The position numbers were made by a program, and so were the translations under genes. The notes under the pieces were generated by a model that ran no database searches, had not been told where the DNA came from, and saw only the letters and a list, made by a program, of their open reading frames with translations. A DNA stretch of 64,000 bases from Symsagittifera roscoffensis (Eukaryota > Xenacoelomorpha > Acoela > Convolutidae): assembly GCF_963678635.1 (NCBI RefSeq), contig NC_087063.1, positions 73,179,617-73,243,616 of the forward strand, given 5' to 3'. Positions 20,326 to 30,529 of the stretch are shown one piece after another; positions within the stretch are counted from its first letter, which is position 1, and every line of letters starts with the position of its first letter.

Positions 20326-22439
20326 TTCTCAGTTTCTTGGACTGTTTTAAAACTTGCTTAATTTTGGTTAATTACCGTAGTGTTTAAATTTAGTTTATTA
20401 GGTGAATTACATAATCCATTTTTGAAAAACTTTAGCAATTACGCTTGCTGGAACATCTCAAATAAAAAAATATAATAATTGATTATGTTGAATGAATTAT
20501 AATCGTTAAAGGAATATCAATTATGTACCTAACTTATACTTACTGGGAGCGTTGTAATTACTGATTACCTTACAGTTCTATTAAATGTGAAGGATAGTTT
20601 ATTGGAGTTGTAGATGATAATTTAATGCATGGTTTACTCTGAAAACGTCTGAAACATGCTCACATTAAAATCGTCCTAAGAATGAAAACGCTGGTCTGCA
20701 GAAGCTTTTCTTTTTTTTTAGGGCAGATGTTTAATTCAGACGAAGAACTAATATGGACTAATAAATATAATGCAAAAAGAATAGTGTGACGCTGCGCAAG
20801 CAGTACATAATGCTCAGGTGACAGTATTCTAAGTAAAGCAACTAAACATTGAGGAAAATTATAATTTTTGAGGTGTTAGGGTATTTAACTAGATATTTGG
20901 CTTCAAAAGATTTGTTCAGATTTTAGTGCAATTCGACTCAAGATCGGGCTTTAAATTGAAGCATTAGTGGACCCTCGTTGGACTGACTTCGAGTTGCCTA
21001 AAGTAGGGTGGAGATCTCAGTCTGTGAAGTATTTCATTCCCCTGCGGTTCAGATGAATGACATGATCTGAGAAAAGTTAATGTAAAATGGGCGTAGCTAG
21101 AAGAGATTTTAACAATAACAAAATTATTCGGTGCGTTTGAGGTGCCGTAGCAGGAATTTTTCTTCGAGTGCTGCAGTAAAGTTGGCAAAAATATTTTTCC
21201 GGGGAGATTCGGCTACTGCAGCTCTTTTTGTTTCCTCGTTATTTTCCGTCCCTAATTTTCGCGGGGTCGTGTAAATGTGCTTTTATTATTTAGTCATATT
21301 TATCGAACAACCGAACGCGGTCATTGCAATGTCTCGGCCTACTTCGCCGAAATGTTTTATTATGCTTGCGCCTAGCAAGAGTTATCGTATTGAAAAAAAA
21401 AAACTTTTTTTTTTCAGGTCAGCTTGTGGAACAAACAACTTGATTCATTTGATACTTTGAGATATCTTTTCAAATTTTTTAGCTTCCCAAGAGGTAATGA
21501 ACAAGCCTGGGACAGCAAAGATCTTTGGTCATATCTAAATTGAAATTTTCCGGTTTTAAAAAAAGTTGTCATATTATCGATCCATTGTTTAATTGTCTAC
21601 GCTCTGATGGCTTATTGCCATATCTTGGACTTTTCTGTGCTCTGAACTACTTCCTTGTTGAAAGTCTTTTTGATTTGTTCCTGTAATTTTTAAATCTTCT
21701 AACCCTTGACTTCGAATATTTTTTTCTCTCAAAAGCTTCATTCGGTTCATATGGTTCCAGATTATGTTACATCGGCTTAGTGACCTATTTTTGCGTTGAA
21801 AGAAACAGATTATTATGTTTTGTGTTTCCAGGTGGGGAGAAAAATTTTCGTTTCTTTTTCAGGAAAAGTCTTAAAAGTCTCTAATAACTATTGATGTGCA
21901 TTCATTTATATTGACGAATTTATGAATGCACTTAGGTATGTTTGCAGTTTTTGAGTTCAATTGAAGTTAATCTGCGGAAAATGACGTAAATAGGACTCTC
22001 CAAATACGACCGTAGAAATGGCGCAAAAAATCGTGAACTATTTCTAGTTTTGAAAGTGAAATTTAATTTTTAGATTTCCAGCGGAACAAAAACTTCACTT
22101 AGTGATCGAGTTTTCTCTTTTGGGTTCATGTTATCAAAAAAGCGCCAATCATAAATTGTTTTAAAAATTCAAAGAGCTTAAATGGCATCTATTTTATTCG
22201 ACAGTTGAGATTTTTTCAAGAAAATCAGAGTTTTCTCTATGTTTACTTGCGTTCATTACTCTTTTCCAATCTTCGATTGGCTATGTTATTATTTATGAGT
22301 TTTGTTTTGACTTAATAGGCGTTTACCCAAATTATCTTGGCTTAGTTGCTGCATGACAAATGTTTCTTTAAAATTATTAAATGCCAGCGAGTATGGAGTA
22401 GAACCGGTTTTCTTCAGAGCCAATATCTTCGAGAGAAGA
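20326..22439. other. Intergenic, no gene seen
   Basis: This holds the 3' flank of the second dioxygenase (AATAAA at 20461) and AT-rich sequence. There are no ORFs with recognisable content and no clear repeats. Confidence 0.4.
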
Positions 22440-23110
22440 ATTTGAAGTTTTTACAATTTTCCACTTGCTTTTTTCGCCAATAGTGGCTCTTTTTTTATTT
22501 TTTTTGTTTGCTAGCTTCGGTTTTTTTTGTTTCCCAAGAAAAATCCTGTACCACGAATAATCATCACACTAGGTTGAGTGATACATCATATTAAAGCCTT
22601 TTCAGTCGTGATTCGAACCATATGAAAAAATTTCCAGTTCAAGAAAAACCGATTTGAAATTTTTGATTTTTGTTTTATTTCGCGCGAATAAAGCAAGCGA
22701 GCAGACTTTTTTCAATTGCTGAAAAGCTTACAATAGCTGAATTTAAAACGTACAAATTTAGTTTTACATGGGTAACCTTAGTTAGTTTGAGTTTTTTTGC
22801 GCCTTTTTGGAATAATTTTTTTTTAATTAAAAAAAACTGATTTTGATTTCTTTTGTTTTTCTTGTTTTTTTTTTAGTTTTTCTGATTTTTGTTTTTCTAA
22901 AAATTTTTCGACTAAAATTGTTTTTCTATTTGCTTCTTTCAATATGGTTGTCGATTACAGCCAATCTCCAGTTTTCCGTTCAGCTCTTTTGATCACTCGA
23001 CGCCGGAAGAAAAGACAATAAATTAAATAAAAAACTTTTTTTAAAGACTGGTCAGAACATTTTGTGCTACTTGCACAGTAACCGGCTACCCTAGTTTCAG
23101 TTTTTCTGTC
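22440..23110. repeat. Dispersed repeat family R1, copy 2
   Basis: It has the same block order as the copy inside dioxygenase 2: ACCACGAATAATCATC at about 22550, GTGATACATCATATTAAAGC, TTTCAGTCGTGATTCGAA, then TTGCACAGTAACCGGCT at about 23070. It is longer than copy 1 because of internal T-rich insertions. Confidence 0.6.
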
Positions 23111-23642
23111 GTTTTTTTCTTCATTTTTTTGCTTAATATGTTTATCTTCAAAGTTCGTCGACTTAGCGGTCTCATTATTTTTACTCACTTGTTATTGAGT
23201 TTTTAAATAAAAACATTGCTTTTTCGGCTTTGATGCGGGTTAGTTTTAAATTGATGCGAAGTTATCTTTCACTTGTTTCTATTTAGCTTTTTTTTGAGAA
23301 GTTTTTTCTTTGAGACGATATCAATACGATGATGAGTGTTACAGCAAAAAAAAACATCGCACCAAGAAGAGAAGGATTTCAAGACGCGCAAGCGGACGAA
23401 CCTGAATTTTCTTTTTGGGAAGGGAGGAGTCTGGTTTTAGCCGAGCCCCATTCGTCCTCAAACAACCAAAAAGCAAACAAACGGGCCTCAACAAGCAGCA
23501 AATATATGCAAATAGGTAAAAAAATCCAGTAGATAGCGCGGCCGATTGGAAATTTGCGGAAATACAACGGGGCGATTTAGAGTGCATTCCTTGCTGCTTG
23601 AAATCGGAAAAAAATGTGCAAGCAACTGCCAAAATCTTAGAG

Positions 23643-23710
23643 GCCTTGGCTAAGTGGCTGAGACGAGTGACTCTTGGGCGTGAGGTTTATGTTCGAACCC
23701 TGTAGTTTCC
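23643..23710 (+). repeat. tRNA-like sequence (SINE head or tRNA pseudogene)
   Basis: It reads like a degenerate tRNA: an A-box-like TTGGCTAAGTGGCTGAGA near the 5' end and a B-box-like TGTTCGAACCC at about 23690-23701, ending TAGTTTCC. The pairing of the acceptor stem is poor, so a functional tRNA is unlikely. A tRNA-Leu/Ser-derived SINE head or pseudogene fits better. Confidence 0.4.
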
Positions 23711-23859
23711 GTAAATTTTGTGTTTAAATCAGGTTTTTCTTGATACATTAACTTACTTGTTAACGGTTTTTGCTTGGAGTTTAAAATATCGTTTACCGTT
23801 TCGAAATGTCTTTTTAATGAGCAGTTTCACCCTCTGTTAAAGTTTACTCAATAGCGTGC

Positions 23860-24160
23860 CGAGGGGAAGAATCGACCCCCCACCCCTCCCCCCCTCCTCA
23901 ATTCTGGTTGCCAAAATTTTCCAAAGGCTCCATCGTCCATTTTTCGCTGAACAACCTCAAAATTTTTTAAAGGCGCCTTAGGCTTGTTTTTTAAAAAAAT
24001 TTCCTGCCACGCAGAAAATGAAAATAGGGTGCTTATACGATAGTGTCCCCTTTGAGAGAGCTCGAAAAAATCAAGTTGGTCAACCTAAAAAAAACGAAGT
24101 TTTCCAAAAACCGCCCCACCCCTAGAAAAAAAATCTGCGCACGTCACCGAGTTCTTTCAA
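23860..24160 (+). mobile_element. hAT-type MITE, degenerate copy
   Basis: It has the same block order as the well-bounded copy at 28595-28984: a C-rich start, CCATTTTTCGCTGA, AAAGGCGCC, GGTCAACCTAAAAAAAACG and a C-rich end. The ends are too worn to see TIRs or a target duplication. Confidence 0.5.
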
Positions 24161-24549
24161 TTTTTTTGCTCTTTTTTTTGTAAGTTACCGTGTTTTTTCT
24201 CAGATTTTTTTAACAAAATAAAGCAAAACTTGGACCAGAAATTTTAAAATTGAACTTGGAAAAGTGACATGAAAAACACATGCGTTGCTTTATTGAAATC
24301 AAAATTCCCCTGAATGCAAGTATGACAATTGGGACCCACATTTGTCGAACAAGCAAATCAACTTTTTTTGTATACCTGTCTAATAGCTATCCAATTGTGA
24401 TCGGTTTTGAATAGAACAAAGTTTGCCAGCAACTAGTTTTATTCCTTTATTAGACCACGTTTGCATTAATAAAATTTCGATAAGGTTTTGCGAGAAAAGC
24501 GGATTATTGAGAAAAAAGTGTGCCTAATTGCGTTGTATTTTATCGCTAG

Positions 24550-24807
24550 TTGACAAAAAGTAAATGCGGGGAAAAAAATTTGGAGATGCTCAAAAAAACG
24601 TACGTCCAAAAAATGACCATTTTGACCGAAAATTTTTCTGGTTACATTATCTGTGAAAAACTAGTTACTACAACCCAGGACGAAACATACTCCGGTAAAA
24701 TGGTTCAGTTGTTTTTGAAACTCGACTTTCCCAAAACTAAACGAAAACCGATTAAAAATGGTGGCCGATCAGTTGTGGCACGTATAGACACAGAAGGGAA
24801 GCGGTAG
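24550..24807 (+). other. Open frame of 85 codons, unknown
   Basis: A basic, Lys- and Thr-rich open frame begins with a TTG, has in-frame ATG codons further in, and ends in TAG. No domain is recognised, there are no obvious splice signals, and it lies in a repeat-rich region. It is probably not a gene, but it is the longest stop-free frame between 20.4 and 29.5 kb. Confidence 0.15.
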
Positions 24808-26080
24808 TACCACAAAAGTAGTATTGCAAGCTAGCAGACGGGAAAGGAGAAGAGAGCCACTAAGTCCAAAAATAACGGGGAAACTTTTTGAAGAAATCAC
24901 AACTAAAAAACTTCAAATTGTTGTCTGGAACGATGTTCTATTTGCAAAAAAAAACACGTCCAGAAACAAATTCGACGGCGTTTAAAGAATATTCAAAAAC
25001 ATTTTTTGAGTGAAAACAAAATTGTTGTCATGAAAAATTTAGAACTACAAATTCTGAAGTTTTCAGTTTGCGGAATCCGGAGGAAAGCATACAAATTATT
25101 GTTCCCTCGAACGACCCAAAATTAGGTGAGCAAGTCGATAAAATATAAGCCGAAATCATTTACACTGAAAAAACTTCCAAGCAAAAAGAAATAAGTCTAG
25201 GCTAGTAGAACTACAAATTACAGGAGTAAATGAAAACATAAAAAGCAACAACAATGAAAACTGCCTACAGCAAAAATAATTAAAATTCAAAGATGGTGCA
25301 ACTGAGTTGATTTTGTCCTACGGAGTAGGTTTTCGCTATTTTGATGAACATTTGTTTAAATACTGTAATGCTTCGGCTTTCGTTTTGACGCTGGAATGTT
25401 TTTAATTAAATTTGAAGTCAAAATAGAGCTTCCAAATCCAATTTTTCGACGCTGAACTGATCACAAAATTTCAATTTAACCATAGTAACAACCGCTTGCA
25501 CACACGAATACTTTGTGAAAAATAGGCTAAGTTTACCTTCTTAAATCTGTAAACGGACATCATTAATTCATACAATATAACACTAGAGGCTTCATTGCGA
25601 GTTTATTATGGCTAAAAATTCAAAGAACAACCATCATAATCCTAAAAGCTAGCTAAAAAACTGTCGCTCAAAAAACTCCGAGTTTATTTACTTGCACTGC
25701 TGCGACTAAGTAACCGTGTGTCTAAGTAACTCTAAACTTAACCTGGCCAACTGCTGTACTTGCTTAAAAACCGATGAAGCCAGTACAATATGCAACCCGC
25801 CCCCTTACCCTGCTATTACTATTCACCCTAACCCACCCCTATCTTCCGCGTTTACTACACACACTCTCAGACCACCACCACTGCCCCTATCCTAATATCC
25901 TAAACTGGGAATGTAAGCGAGGTGTCCGCAGGGGAGGGGGTGTAAATGGATGGGAGTGGTGTAAGCGCGGGTGGTAGCATATGCTGGAGGGATGGCATAG
26001 GACGTAAAATTGGATCAAGGAGAGTAAAGATTTTGAAAACTTTGCAGTGTTAAAGTTTTTCAGAAAAAAGAAAGAAAAAA
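24808..26080. other. Intergenic, C-rich then G-rich tract
   Basis: No gene is seen. 25795-25895 is strongly C-rich on the plus strand and 25915-26000 is G-rich, an abrupt strand switch in otherwise AT-rich sequence. Confidence 0.4.
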
Positions 26081-26089
26081 AACGGATGA

Positions 26090-27950
26090 TAATCTACTAC
26101 AATTCATCATAATCGATTCAATTGGCTTTTATTGGTTTGACAAAAATTAAATTATAATCCAAATTTATTTGAATAAAATCGCTTTTTTTGAATTGTAGAT
26201 AGACGGCCAAAAATCCAATAAAATCGATTTTGATCCATGAAGCTCCAGTGCAAGTAGACCATCAAAAACGTTGATTGAACCAGATCACTATGTGACCTAA
26301 TGGTTTATTTTTGGCAAGAAATCCAATAAACACAAGAGACCATAATCGTCTGTCATCAAGATCTTTTGGCATTGGGGTTAATGTTGTTGTTTTTTGTTCC
26401 CAAGAAATATATATTTTTTTGAATTTCGCTCTCCTTGAAAGATCAGGATTAACTCTCGACAAGTTTTGCTTAGTATAAATTATTGATTGTATGCTCATTT
26501 TTGATGGCTAATTTTGCTCAGTTTTGATTTTGTTCTGATAGTTCTTAACATCTTCTTAACATAATATTAGAGGTCTTTTTATGAAGATTTTTTGTTTAAC
26601 TTTCAATTAAAATGCAGAAAATGAATATAGTTTTAGCTTCTTTTCTTAAGCTACTTATCTTACTCTTTTTTCGATGTAATAATGATTTCCACCTTATTTT
26701 TCGCCATCTGGCAATGCTTTTTTTGCGTTGCATTGCAAAAGTTTTGAAGCTCCGCTCCGCCTTTTTGTGAAAATATGTCACTTCGTTTTTTCGAAGAAAA
26801 TCCGTTTTTATGCCTATGTATCATTTTTATGCTTTTTATCAGAAAAACTCGAAAAACTGCAATTCTGTAGAAACTGAATCTTGTGATTGCTGCTAAGTCA
26901 CATGATCAGTAGCCCTGGAACTTTTTCAGTTATAGTTATGTTTCTCGCAAAAGTTTATTAAGGGTTCCTTTTTCTAGACGTAAAAAAAACTTCCCGCACT
27001 AAGCGCCCATGGGTTCTAATTGATTATAAAGGATTACTGAGACAAAAATAATCCCTTATATTACATTATAGATGTCATGTTCAGACCACCAATTCAATTA
27101 TATTGCCACTATAATTGATTGTTTTTGAAAAAAAAAATCCATTACAATTGATTATAATCCATTATTTTTGGCGCTGAAATCGATTATTTTCGCCAAAATA
27201 ATCCTTCATAATCGATTATTTTTGAAATAAAAACCATTATAATTGATTATAATCAATTTTATTTTTAGAACTAAATTCGATTTTTTTTGCAGAAATTTTG
27301 CAAATATAGCAAAAAAAATTTGCAAAATGTATGCCATGACTTTTACTAATTACCATATCTCAAACTCACCCTCTCAAGCTTTTTTACATCCCCCAAAAGT
27401 GGTCTGTCAATCATTCAGGGGGATGGCGGTTGGGATTAATTGGGAGGGAGGTGGGGGTTAAACTGGGGGGAGTGCTAAACTGTATTGGGGGGGGGGGGGG
27501 GGGTAAACTGGGGGGTTGGGAGTAAAATGTGGAGTTTTCAATAAAAAATTCCCCTCCCCTCCCTAACGCCGTTCAAACCTTAACCAATTTTCCCTGCAAA
27601 AAGCGGATTTAGTTAAAAAACAGTGAAATGAACTGTTAAAGTATTGCAATGAATTGAAAAAGTAGAGATAAAGAAATATAAAAATTTAATGTGAAATTCA
27701 ACGTTTTATGAAACGTAATACGTAGCAACTGCACTAAACAGGATATGAGATAACTTTGAAAACACTTATAAATTTCAGAAATAACCTCATGCAAAAAATT
27801 CATTATAGTCGATTATAATCGATTGTAATGGATTTCATTGGCATAAAAATAATTAGGATTATAATCCACTTTTAATGGATTATAATCGTTTATATTGTAA
27901 TTTTATAGACAATATAATTAATTATGATCCATAAACGCTCGGCGTGGGTT
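26090..27950. repeat. Cluster of palindromic GATTATAATC motifs
   Basis: The 10-bp palindrome GATTATAATC and close variants (AATCGATTATAATCGATT, ATTGATTATAATC) recur many times, most densely at 27100-27250 and 27800-27930, with gaps of non-repetitive sequence. Isolated copies occur near 9380 and 20470. Confidence 0.55.
27487..27503 (+). repeat. Poly-G tract
   Basis: An uninterrupted run of 17 G lies within a larger G-rich segment (27417-27530) that contains further runs of 3-6 G. It can form G-quadruplexes on the plus strand. Its length may be unreliable in the assembly. Confidence 0.8.
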
Positions 27951-28239
27951 CATTATACTCAATTTGGATTAAACAAAATAAGATTATTGAACTATCAATT
28001 GAAAAAACTTAGTGATGCACAAGAGAAAATTTTACTGCGTCATTGTAAGCTATCTTACACACATATTAACTTGAGTGCAGATCATCGAAATAATCATCTA
28101 AACGACCATTTATTAATCAGTTTTTCTAGTACATAGAATATAGAGCTTATCAATTATGGGCGGAATAACTAAAACGACCGTAAGCTCAGACTGCACTTGG
28201 GAATTAATTTTTCCCTACAAATCTATAAGAAATTGAACT

Positions 28240-28490
28240 TGCTCATTGCTGAAGCTAAACAACTTCGAGCCTCCTTCCAACTTGGTCTATAGGTTAAGTC
28301 ATCGCCAAGCAGAAGTTTCCCAGCAAAGTCTGCAATTCGAGTCCCTGCCGGACATTATTGTTGTTTCAGTATGGTTGAAATCAAAAATTTTCTTCCTGGA
28401 GAAACTGACTTGATGAACTTTAGTTTGTTTGCTCATGTTTTTCAGATTAGTTCCCAAATCCCGAGTTTTCTTGTACTGAATTCTTGAACC
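28240..28490 (+). repeat. tRNA-derived SINE, copy 2
   Basis: The tRNA-like head has the B-box variant CAATTCGAGTCC at 28333-28344. The body that follows (TTTCAGTATG, a CTTTAGTTTGTTTGCTCATG segment, TTTTTCAGATTAGTT) matches the body after the B-box of the copy at 10889-11100. The identity of head and body in the same order supports a SINE family. Confidence 0.5.
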
Positions 28491-28594
28491 AAGTAGGCTG
28501 TTGCAACCAATTTATATTGTTTCAAAGCAGGGTAATAATATCGTTTGTGTTTTTTTTTGTGATGAAATATCCTTCCAAAATTTATTAACCGCGG

Positions 28595-28984
28595 CAGGGC
28601 CGGATTTGGGGGGGGGGGGGGGGGGGGAGGGGGGGTTATTGACGCTTTTTCTTTTCAGGAGTTCGACCCCTAACGACCCAAAGGCCGACCCTTTGGTCTT
28701 TTTTAAGAAATCCATTTTCGGTGACGGACCCTAAATTTTTTCTTCGGCGCCAATACATACTAACTTTGAGGGAGAACTCGAGCCAAAAAACGAAAATTGC
28801 CCAGAACCCAAATACGGCTTTTTTGACCTGTTTTTTTTGCAGAAAATTTTAGCCAAAACAGCGTCTTTTTAGTGCTTGAGGATAGCTTCGAAAATCAATT
28901 TGGTCGACCTAAAAAAAGGTCAAAATTTTCGAAAATTTTTTGAAAATCCGCCCCCTCCTGGAGAAAACCCTAGATCCGCCCCTG
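28595..28984 (+). mobile_element. hAT-type MITE, 390 bp, with target-site duplication
   Basis: The terminal inverted repeats read CAGGGCCGGAT at the left and ATCCGCCCCTG at the right (the complement of CAGGGGCGGAT). The flanks carry an 8-bp target duplication with one mismatch: AACCGCGG at 28587-28594 and ATCCGCGG at 28985-28992. CAGGG termini with 8-bp duplications are the hAT hallmark. There is no transposase ORF, so it is non-autonomous. Near the left end it carries a run of 20 G (28608-28627). Confidence 0.8.
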
Positions 28985-29533
28985 ATCCGCGGTATCATCT
29001 TGTAAATTCGAAAAAAGTTTCATTTATCTGAAGCGCAGACTGGCGGACTGTTAGAAAATTCTGACGAAAAACGAATGAAAACCTGCAAAAAACGTTGGGT
29101 TATGTTTTTTTTTAATAAAAATAGGTTAACTTTTAATAGGTTAGCAGAGCTTTTTGAATTTATAATTAAATTTGCTGTTGGTCCGCTCCCTGTCCAGAAA
29201 CGAGCTAGCTCACTTTTGTGATCTGTTATGTAACCCAGCGTGACGCCGTAATTTATCTGTGCCCTAAGTAAACGTTGACCAGAGTAACTTTGAAAAAAGG
29301 TATTTCGTTTTATATAGAAGTTGAAACTTGCGTCGAATCTTTTGCGATTTGCTTTCTATGCTTTCTAACAATTACTCGTAGATACGCATGTAAAATGCTA
29401 TTGATCATTTAAATACGTTCGATGAAGATAACACGTAGCATTTTCGAGTTCGGCCGTATAATCAGACCATAGGCTGAAACTCATTTTAATTCGAGCTAGC
29501 CAATCTTTCATTCATTTCAGAACTGTCTTTAAA

Positions 29534-30409
29534 ATGGGCGAACCTTACGTACCACCTGAAGTATGGACTATGGCCGATTTAGGACAAATCTCTTCAGTGG
29601 CCAGTCTAAATTTGCCCACCTCTGGAGCCAGAACTGAGAAGGAGTTACCAGTAGGAAAACATCCTATCCAGTTATACTCCTTGGCTACTCCCAGGGGCCA
29701 GAATGCAAGTATAATGTTGGAAGAGCTTCTAGATGCCGGCGTCAAGGAAGCGGAGTATGATGCGCATCTGATTAAAATTCATCAAGGAGATCAATTCACT
29801 TCAGGCTTCACAGCTGTCAATCCTAATGGAAAAATTCCCTGTCTCCTTGATCACTCCGTTACCCCTCCTCAACGCGTGTTTGAATCGAGTCATATTTTGT
29901 TGTATCTTGCTGAAAAGTATGGTCGGTTTATCCCGACGGTGCCGGCTAAGAGAACCGAAACTTTGAACTGGTTATTTTGGGCTCACGGGGCCAGCCCTCT
30001 TGTAGGGGGAGGCTTCGGACATTTCTGGCATTACGCGCCTGAAAAGTTGAAGTACCCTATAGACCGATTCGCTATGGAAACCAAACGCCAAATGGATGTG
30101 TTGGACAAACAGCTTGCGAACAACAAATTCGTTGCTGGTGACGAGTTCACAATTGCAGATATCGCCGCGTTGGGTTATTATGGGGACATAGCGTTGGGTA
30201 ATGTGTATGGCCCTAATGCGGCTAAATTTCTAGACGCAGAGAGCTATAGTAATCTTCAGAGGTGGGCCAAAGAAATGAAGAAGAGGAAAGGGGTGATTAG
30301 GGGTTCTATTGTGAACAGATTTTTGGGAGAGGCGCATGAAAAGTGTCCCGAGAGACATGGCCCTGAAGACATTGATTCTGTGTTGGCTCAGACTCCGCCG
30401 GATTTTTAA
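29534..30409 (+). CDS. yghU: YghU-type glutathione transferase / disulfide reductase
   Basis: A complete intronless ORF of 291 residues, close to the bacterial YghU length, with the match extending into the extreme N-terminus (YVPPEVWT and LPVGKHPIQLYSLATP). It would bind one or two glutathiones and reduce disulfide-type substrates in the cytosol; there is no signal peptide. The thioredoxin fold spans about residues 45-130: T52 in LATPRG is the position used by YghU to contact glutathione, the cis-proline motif is VNPNGKIP (95-102), and E117-S118 (FESSHILLYLAEKYG) binds the gamma-glutamyl group. The helical C-terminal domain runs from about 138 (KRTETLNWLFW, GGGFGHF). A polypyrimidine-AG ends at 29520, leaving a 13-nt leader before the ATG. 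Two AATAAA signals follow, at 30464 and 30518. GC content is visibly higher than the flanks. Horizontal origin is possible. Confidence 0.93.
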   Translation: MGEPYVPPEVWTMADLGQISSVASLNLPTSGARTEKELPVGKHPIQLYSLATPRGQNASIMLEELLDAGVKEAEYDAHLIKIHQGDQFTSGFTAVNPNGKIPCLLDHSVTPPQRVFESSHILLYLAEKYGRFIPTVPAKRTETLNWLFWAHGASPLVGGGFGHFWHYAPEKLKYPIDRFAMETKRQMDVLDKQLANNKFVAGDEFTIADIAALGYYGDIALGNVYGPNAAKFLDAESYSNLQRWAKEMKKRKGVIRGSIVNRFLGEAHEKCPERHGPEDIDSVLAQTPPDF

Positions 30410-30463
30410 TCATGGGGAAGTCACGGGACTGCATCATGCCATTTTGGTGTTCTTCCAAGCCTA

Positions 30464-30523
30464 AATAAATTGTAAACCCACAATTTACACAGTTTAGTTA
30501 TGAGTTTCTAGCTTGAAAATAAA
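30464..30523 (+). promoter_or_regulatory. Polyadenylation signals of the glutathione transferase gene
   Basis: Two AATAAA hexamers, at 30464-30469 and 30518-30523, lie 55 and 109 nt after the stop codon. They support expression of the intronless gene from a eukaryotic nuclear genome. Confidence 0.6.
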
Positions 30524-30529
30524 ACTATT

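Noticed and set aside
23329-23632. Overlapping frames on both strands at 23.3-23.6 kb
   Set aside because: There is no homology I can recognise. The plus frame ends near a GTAAAA that could be a donor, but no partner exon is visible.
23643-23710. Functional tRNA gene
   Set aside because: The acceptor-stem pairing is poor and the anticodon arm is unclear; a tRNA-derived repeat is more likely.
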